From positions 1-9,418 of the forward strand of contig JBAYNS010000036.1 in the NCBI GenBank assembly GCA_041678625.1: a stretch of DNA of 9,418 nt. Direction: 5' to 3'. The first letter of the stretch is position 1; the number at the start of each line of letters is the position of its first letter. Of the stretch, positions 6,567 through 9,418 are shown in pieces. The notes beneath the pieces are model-generated. The model saw nothing but the letters and a program-made list of their open reading frames with translations, was not told the origin of the DNA and did no database searches. Source of the DNA: JBAYNS01 sp041678625 (lineage in GTDB: Bacteria; Patescibacteriota; Gracilibacteria; Peribacterales; Peribacteraceae). Both the position numbers and the translations under genes were made by a program.

Positions 6567-6604
6567 GTTCGCTTGGGTAACCGAACCCAAGCTACGGTTT
6601 TCTT
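6567..6604 (+). terminator. Intrinsic terminator with alternative hairpin
   Basis: GCTTGGGT (6571-6578) pairs with ACCCAAGC (6585-6592) around a 6-nt loop and is followed by TTTTCTT at 6598-6604, a reasonable rho-independent terminator for trmD. A competing stem, GGTTCG (6567-6572) with CGAACC (6582-6587), shares bases with it and cannot form at the same time. Confidence 0.55.
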
Positions 6605-6609
6605 ATGTT
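6604..6609 (+). promoter_or_regulatory. Weak -10-like box TATGTT before small ORF
   Basis: TATGTT ends 6 nt before the ATG at 6616, the same spacing as the DsbA-like gene. It overlaps the T-run of the preceding terminator, so it may be chance. Confidence 0.25.
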
Positions 6610-6615
6610 CTTCAC

Positions 6616-6882
6616 ATGTCATTTGGTGCAGCTTTTTCGAGGGATAACAACATTCAATGGTGTTTCATTGTTCCTCTGCTTATCTTCCTTCACACTGTTC
6701 TCATGAGCGATTCTGATGAGGTGGCAAAACGCTGGTTGGAAACGCACGACAGAATGCCAGGGAAAGTGGAGTGTCTGGGTTTGGCGCAATATGAACCCCA
6801 TGCTAATCAGAGAACTTTCATGATGCATGTGCGTCGACGGATAAAAGATGCACTCGTGGAGCAGCAGCGCGAATCACAATAA
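6616..6882 (+). CDS. Small hypothetical protein (start uncertain)
   Basis: I do not recognise this protein. The ORF has 88 codons and ends 18 nt before the YggU gene. Residues 13-29 (IQWCFIVPLLIFLHTVL) are hydrophobic and could be a membrane segment; the rest is charged, with a helical Arg/Lys/Glu-rich C-terminus. The region from the internal ATG at 6703 (59 aa, beginning MSDSDEVAKRW) looks more like real coding sequence than the first 29 codons, which may be untranslated leader. TATGTT upstream of 6616 favours the long form. TATCTT at 6681-6686 could serve the short one with a leader of about 10 nt. Whether either is made is open. Confidence 0.4.
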   Translation: MSFGAAFSRDNNIQWCFIVPLLIFLHTVLMSDSDEVAKRWLETHDRMPGKVECLGLAQYEPHANQRTFMMHVRRRIKDALVEQQRESQ

Positions 6883-6885
6883 TCC

Positions 6886-6891
6886 GATAAT
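6886..6891 (+). promoter_or_regulatory. -10 box GATAAT, leaderless-type, for yggU
   Basis: GATAAT (5 of 6 matches to TATAAT) ends 9 nt before the ATG at 6901. No Shine-Dalgarno sequence lies in the 18-nt gap after the preceding ORF. Confidence 0.5.
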
Positions 6892-6900
6892 CTTTGTATC

Positions 6901-7167
6901 ATGGAAGCCTTTCTGCAGGAACAACTTCGGCGCGAGGGCACGGTGCAGTTCACCGTTCGCGCAGTTCCGGGTGCGGCCAAAACGCGCATCATGGAAGTGA
7001 TGGATGATGAGAGCGTGAAGATTGCCGTTGCAGCGCCGCCGGAAAAAGGGAAAGCGAATGCAGAGCTCATCAAATTTCTGGCAAAGGAATTTAGTGTTGC
7101 AAAAGGGAATGTGGAAATTGTTGCCGGCAAGACGGCGCGGGTGAAACTGGTACGAGTTAAGAGATAG
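6901..7167 (+). CDS. YggU/DUF167 family protein
   Basis: This 88-residue protein matches the small DUF167 (YggU) family, whose function is not established. The family pattern is visible: strand FTVRAVPGAAKTRI (17-30), then VKIAVAAPPEKGKANAELI (39-57) containing the hallmark APPxxGKAN, FLAKEF (59-64), and the C-terminal strand VEIVAGKTARVKLVRV. The length is close to that of typical members (about 95-100 aa). There are no cysteines or membrane segments. It is convergent with the DsbA-like gene, and a heptad repeat array fills the gap between them. Its only upstream neighbour is the doubtful small ORF, so it probably has its own promoter. Confidence 0.9.
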   Translation: MEAFLQEQLRREGTVQFTVRAVPGAAKTRIMEVMDDESVKIAVAAPPEKGKANAELIKFLAKEFSVAKGNVEIVAGKTARVKLVRVKR

Positions 7168-7209
7168 GGAGTTAACAAAAACAGGAAAGAGTTATAGTAA
7201 TACATAGCT

Positions 7210-7258
7210 CCTTGTTCCTGGTTTTTAGTTCCTTGTTTCCTCATTCCTATTTCCTACT
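7210..7258 (+). repeat. Second heptanucleotide repeat array, overlapping the end of the DsbA-like gene
   Basis: Seven 7-nt units run in unbroken register. Four end in GTT (CCTTGTT twice, CCTGGTT, TTTAGTT) and three have the form TCCTNNT; two weaker units may continue to 7272. The unit CCTGGTT is identical to one in the array at 2053-2122 and the consensus CCTNGTT is shared. From 7247 on, the array is also the 3' end of the gene on the minus strand, contributing its stop codon and last codons. Unlike the first array it has no inverted arm. Confidence 0.75.
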
Positions 7259-7942
7259 CTCTAATTCCTCAATCATTCCCCTTAAATCCGCATAGTTCGG
7301 CAGGCCTACGTGTCTTTCTCCGTTCAGGAAGAATGTGGGAACCAGCGTCACATCCAGTGATCCTGCCCATGCCTTTTGCTGTTCCAACATGCGTGCAGTT
7401 TCCTCGTTTGTCATGCATTCATTGAACATCTTCATATCGAGTCCTAGTTCCTCTGCGTAGATTTCCGGTGCCAGACGCTCCTCTTCCAATCGCTGAGAGA
7501 GCGTGTGATGCATCGGTAATCCTTTGTTCTGCATGGCGGCACATAAAAGTCCTGTGGCAGCCGTTTGGGAATTGGGGAATTTCTTCAGAGGGAGAATTGC
7601 AATCTGTAACCGCAATGTTCCCGGAACAATGAATTCTTCCAGCAACTGCGGAAAGTGATCGTTCTCAAACGGGCGTGTATATCGCGCATGGTGTTCCGTA
7701 AAGAGCAACATAGTCACCGGGGCATCAGGATCACCGATATCCAGAATTCCGTTGGGCAGCAGGCGTTCGGCTATTGCACCTGTTCCGGTAATCATCGCTT
7801 CTACATCCAAATCTGCCGCCTCCTCCGTCTGCACCGCTGTCTCATCAGGAACAGTCACAGTCGGCGTGTTCTGCGGCACTTGCACCTGAATGCAGCCGGC
7901 AAGCAGCAGTGTGGCGATAATGGTCAACGGTGCGCTGCGCAT
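7247..7942 (-). CDS. DsbA-fold (thioredoxin_4-like) lipoprotein lacking the CxxC
   Basis: This 231-residue protein begins with a lipoprotein signal (Arg2, hydrophobic 5-15, lipobox LAGC with Cys17), so it should be exported and anchored to the outer face of the membrane. A Thr/Glu-rich linker follows (about 18-60). Residues 68-231 resemble DsbA/DsbG-like thioredoxin domains: GDPDAPVTMLLFTEHHARYTRPFEND, an inserted helical domain, and the cis-proline region LVPTFFLNG with Pro202. Where active relatives have CPxC, this protein has Ala86-Arg-Tyr-Thr89, so both catalytic cysteines are missing. It cannot work as a disulfide oxidoreductase by the known mechanism. A binding or chaperone role is possible. 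The ATG at 7942 is chosen for the signal peptide and for TATAGT 6 nt upstream; longer forms would run into the WecG-like gene. Confidence 0.85.
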   Translation of the reverse strand: MRSAPLTIIATLLLAGCIQVQVPQNTPTVTVPDETAVQTEEAADLDVEAMITGTGAIAERLLPNGILDIGDPDAPVTMLLFTEHHARYTRPFENDHFPQLLEEFIVPGTLRLQIAILPLKKFPNSQTAATGLLCAAMQNKGLPMHHTLSQRLEEERLAPEIYAEELGLDMKMFNECMTNEETARMLEQQKAWAGSLDVTLVPTFFLNGERHVGLPNYADLRGMIEELESRK

Positions 7943-7948
7943 AGGTGC

Positions 7949-7956
7949 ACTATACT
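7949..7956. promoter_or_regulatory. Symmetric, overlapping divergent -10 boxes
   Basis: The 8-mer ACTATACT reads TATAGT on the minus strand (7949-7954), 6 nt before the lipoprotein ATG. On the plus strand it reads TATACT (7951-7956), about 40 nt before the glycosyltransferase ATG. The two boxes share four bases. The minus-strand product would be leaderless; the plus-strand one would have a leader of roughly 33 nt. Confidence 0.5.
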
Positions 7957-7990
7957 TGATGCTGCGCGGAAGGCATAGCAGCGCTACCAT

Positions 7991-7996
7991 GGAGGT
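7991..7996 (+). promoter_or_regulatory. GGAGGT Shine-Dalgarno-like sequence abutting the start codon
   Basis: GGAGGT directly touches the ATG at 7997 with no spacer, which is too close for normal use. It is 18 nt from the next in-frame ATG at 8015, which is too far. It is the only strong anti-rRNA match I see before a gene in the window. Confidence 0.3.
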
Positions 7997-8767
7997 ATGG
8001 AACGCAAGCAGGTTATGCTCCGGGGAATTCCCATTGATGCCGTGACGGCTGTGGAAGCACTCACGCATATTCAGCACATGCTCTTCGGCGGGCACTTAAA
8101 GCGCTTCTTCCATGTCGGCGGCCAGTACCACATTGCCACTCCCAACAGTGAAATGCTGGTGGAAGCCGGCCGCAATCCGGCATTCAAAGAAGTGCTCCGC
8201 CATACAAGTCTGAATATTCCCGATAGTGCGGGGCTCCTGTGGATGGCGCGTCTTACAGGACAACACCTTCCTGAACGTGTAACTGGAGTGGATACCGTCA
8301 CGGCACTCTGTGCCACACTCGATGCGCGGCATCCGGTTTTTCTACTCGGTGCGGCACCCGGTGTTGCGCAGCGCGCAGCCGAGACCCTCCGCCAGAAAAA
8401 TCCATCACTCACGATTGCCGGCACCTACTCCGGCAGCCCGCGCAACGATGATGCCCCGGCCATTCTTGATCGCATCCGTGCGGCAAAGCCACACCTCCTC
8501 CTAGTCGCTTTTGGTGCACCGGCACAAGACCTATGGATTGCCAAACATCTTGCAGAGCTCCCGAGCGTGCGGGTGGCGATGGGCATTGGCGGCACGTTCG
8601 ATTTTCTTGCAGGCGCGCAAAAGCGCGCGCCGCAATGGATGCAACACACAGGATTCGAGTGGCTCTATCGTCTCTATAAAGAACCCAAACGGCTTAAGCG
8701 TATTTGGAATGCAGTCGTCGTTTTTCCACTCTCGGTTATCTTGGAGAAGGTACAGGGAGAAAAATAG
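7997..8767 (+). CDS. WecG/TagA/CpsF family (GT26) glycosyltransferase
   Basis: This 256-residue enzyme matches the WecG/TagA/CpsF family, which adds a sugar (typically N-acetylmannosamine or its uronic acid) to a lipid-linked precursor of surface polymers. Family landmarks occur in order: ILG-like start (LRGIPIDAVT, 8-17), TPNSEM (48-53), IPDSAG (74-79) with Asp76 at the proposed catalytic Asp of TagA, ERVTGVD (93-99), VFLLGAAPGVAQ (114-125), VAFGAPAQDLW (170-180), GIGGTFDFLAG (196-206) and KRAPQWMQHTGFEWLYRLYKEPKRLKR (209-235). The basic, aromatic C-terminal tail is the part that contacts the membrane in TagA. Length and motifs indicate an intact gene. The start could also be the ATG at 8015. 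It is divergent from the lipoprotein gene; no other polymer gene is next to it, so the product is unknown. Confidence 0.93.
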   Translation: MERKQVMLRGIPIDAVTAVEALTHIQHMLFGGHLKRFFHVGGQYHIATPNSEMLVEAGRNPAFKEVLRHTSLNIPDSAGLLWMARLTGQHLPERVTGVDTVTALCATLDARHPVFLLGAAPGVAQRAAETLRQKNPSLTIAGTYSGSPRNDDAPAILDRIRAAKPHLLLVAFGAPAQDLWIAKHLAELPSVRVAMGIGGTFDFLAGAQKRAPQWMQHTGFEWLYRLYKEPKRLKRIWNAVVVFPLSVILEKVQGEK

Positions 8768-8780
8768 CTTTCCTCCCAAG

Positions 8781-8806
8781 CGAGTTATTTAGAACAACTC
8801 GTTCTT
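8781..8806. terminator. Possible weak terminator between convergent genes
   Basis: CGAGTT (8781-8786) pairs with AACTCG (8796-8801) around a 9-nt loop, followed by the short T-rich TTCTTC. It starts 13 nt after the glycosyltransferase stop. A shifted stem (AGAAC 8791-8795 with GTTCT 8801-8805) overlaps it. Stem strength and T-run are modest. Confidence 0.35.
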
Positions 8807-8860
8807 CTGTGCAATATTTTCGCAATAAGAACAGATTTCTGCATGTTATACGCAGGGCTC

Positions 8861-9181
8861 CTACTCGCGTAGTTCTTCCACACTATCCACATACCACTCC
8901 TTAGGGCCTCTGCGCAGGACGACCAAAAGCGGACCGTCTTTGCTCTCTGCATAGTAGTGCCGTTCCTGTTCGCTGACTTCCCGGATCAGTTTGGTTTCCT
9001 GTAGATCACGGTCTTCCAACAGCATATAAATGGCGATGTCCGGCTTATCGGTGAGGGCAGCAGAGAAGTTATAGGAAGCTCTGCCGAGTGTGGCCATAAT
9101 GGCAACCAGCAAACAGCTGCCTAAGACTGCCCACCCGATGGTGTGCAGAAACCGTATGCGTGAGATTCTTTGGATTTCCAT
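8861..9181 (-). CDS. Single-pass membrane protein of unknown function
   Basis: I do not recognise this 106-residue protein. Residues 1-11 are basic (three Arg), 12-33 form one hydrophobic helix (LHTIGWAVLGSCLLVAIMATL), and the remaining 70 residues are polar. By the positive-inside rule the tail would lie outside the cell. The tail is mixed alpha/beta in appearance: PDIAIYMLLEDRDLQETKLIREV, then YAESKDGPLLVVLRRGPKEWYVDSVEEL, suggesting a small beta-rich domain. The ATG at 9181 is preferred over GTG at 9187 because TATAAT with an upstream TGC lies 10 nt before it. The gene is divergent from gpmI (52 nt) and convergent with the glycosyltransferase. Confidence 0.75.
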   Translation of the reverse strand: MEIQRISRIRFLHTIGWAVLGSCLLVAIMATLGRASYNFSAALTDKPDIAIYMLLEDRDLQETKLIREVSEQERHYYAESKDGPLLVVLRRGPKEWYVDSVEELRE

Positions 9182-9191
9182 TTGCACTCAT

Positions 9192-9197
9192 ATTATA
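9192..9197 (-). promoter_or_regulatory. Perfect extended -10 (TGC TATAAT) for membrane-protein gene
   Basis: TATAAT on the minus strand is preceded by TGC (9198-9200), a full extended -10, and ends 10 nt before the ATG at 9181. This is the strongest promoter signal in the window and implies a 5' leader of only a few bases. Confidence 0.6.
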
Positions 9198-9218
9198 GCA
9201 CTACAGTGCCTTTCGTGG

Positions 9219-9224
9219 TAGGTT
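9219..9224 (+). promoter_or_regulatory. gpmI: Extended -10 (TGG TAGGTT), leaderless-type, for gpmI
   Basis: TAGGTT, preceded by TGG, ends 9 nt before the ATG at 9234. The match to TATAAT is partial (TAxxxT), but position and TGn extension agree with the other genes. Confidence 0.4.
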
Positions 9225-9233
9225 CATCTGCGC

Positions 9234-9418
9234 ATGTCCCGTTGCGCTCTCATCATCATCGATGGATTTGGCGTTGCGCCTCCGGGGCCAGGCAATGCAC
9301 GCAGTTTGGCAAATTTGCCTACTATTACACAATTAGAGAGGGAGGTGCCTAATGTGCTCATGCAAGCTTCTGGGAATGCAGTGGGGTTGCCCGAGGGGCA
9401 ACAAGGTGCCAGTGAGCC
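9234..9418 (+). CDS. gpmI: 2,3-bisphosphoglycerate-independent phosphoglycerate mutase, N-terminal part
   Basis: Only the first 61 codons lie in the window; the frame is open to the right edge. The start ALIIIDGFGV (5-14) carries Asp10, the metal ligand of the family's LDG motif. GNARSLANLPTITQL (20-34) matches the GNAxxxAxxPxxxxL region, and the end ASGNAVGLPEGQQGASE (45-61) matches ASGxxVGLPxGQxGxSE. Ser60 is at the position of the serine that is phosphorylated during catalysis (Ser in the xSEVGH motif). The enzyme interconverts 3- and 2-phosphoglycerate in glycolysis using two manganese ions. The gene is divergent from the membrane-protein gene. Confidence 0.92.
   Translation, partial: MSRCALIIIDGFGVAPPGPGNARSLANLPTITQLEREVPNVLMQASGNAVGLPEGQQGASE

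Noticed and set aside
7943..8095. N-terminal extension of the DsbA-like lipoprotein
   Set aside because: It would run antisense through the start of the WecG-like gene and bury the lipoprotein signal peptide that begins at 7942.

Overview
The window is a compact, moderately AT-balanced bacterial segment carrying eleven convincing genes and one doubtful small one, with very short intergenic gaps. The gene content (NIF3-like protein, two-subunit 2-oxoacid oxidoreductase with flavodoxin, GT2 and WecG/TagA-type glycosyltransferases, isolated trmD, YggU/DUF167, a DsbA-fold lipoprotein, GpmI) fits a small-genome bacterium. A Candidate Phyla Radiation lineage such as Peregrinibacteria is my best guess, from isolated housekeeping genes, near absence of Shine-Dalgarno sequences and many apparently leaderless starts. 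This is inference; no marker in the window proves the taxon. TGA is used as a stop (flavodoxin, both oxidoreductase subunits), so the UGA-to-glycine code of Gracilibacteria/Absconditabacteria does not apply.

Layout, left to right. 1-368 (-): 5' part of a coiled-coil protein that runs off the left edge, possibly an ATPase stalk subunit. 527-1489 (-): NIF3/DUF34-family metal protein. 1564-2031 (+): short-chain flavodoxin. 2140-3924 and 3921-4808 (+): fused gamma-alpha subunit and beta subunit of a 2-oxoacid oxidoreductase, translationally coupled by an ATGA overlap. The flavodoxin is a natural candidate electron acceptor for this enzyme. 4846-5811 (-): family 2 glycosyltransferase. 5830-6504 (+): trmD, read from a TTG start. 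6616-6882 (+): doubtful small ORF. 6901-7167 (+): YggU/DUF167. 7247-7942 (-): DsbA-fold lipoprotein whose CxxC is gone. 7997-8767 (+): WecG/TagA/CpsF glycosyltransferase. 8861-9181 (-): single-pass membrane protein of unknown function. 9234-9418 (+): start of gpmI, cut by the right edge.

Two patterns cut across the genes. First, nearly every gene has a TATAAT-like hexamer ending only 6-10 nt before its start codon and no Shine-Dalgarno sequence, the signature of leaderless mRNAs. Four divergent gene pairs share compact promoters, two of them with overlapping or abutting -10 boxes. Second, three loci carry repeats with a strict 7-nt period: an intergenic array that folds back on itself (2053-2122), an intergenic array of the same family that runs into the end of the DsbA-like gene (7210-7258), and an A-rich 14-nt (2 x 7) repeat inside the trmD coding sequence (6053-6087). 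These resemble in design, not in sequence, the heptanucleotide short tandem repeats of cyanobacteria. They are the most unusual structural signal here.

No tRNA, rRNA, CRISPR array, transposase, integrase or prophage gene was seen.
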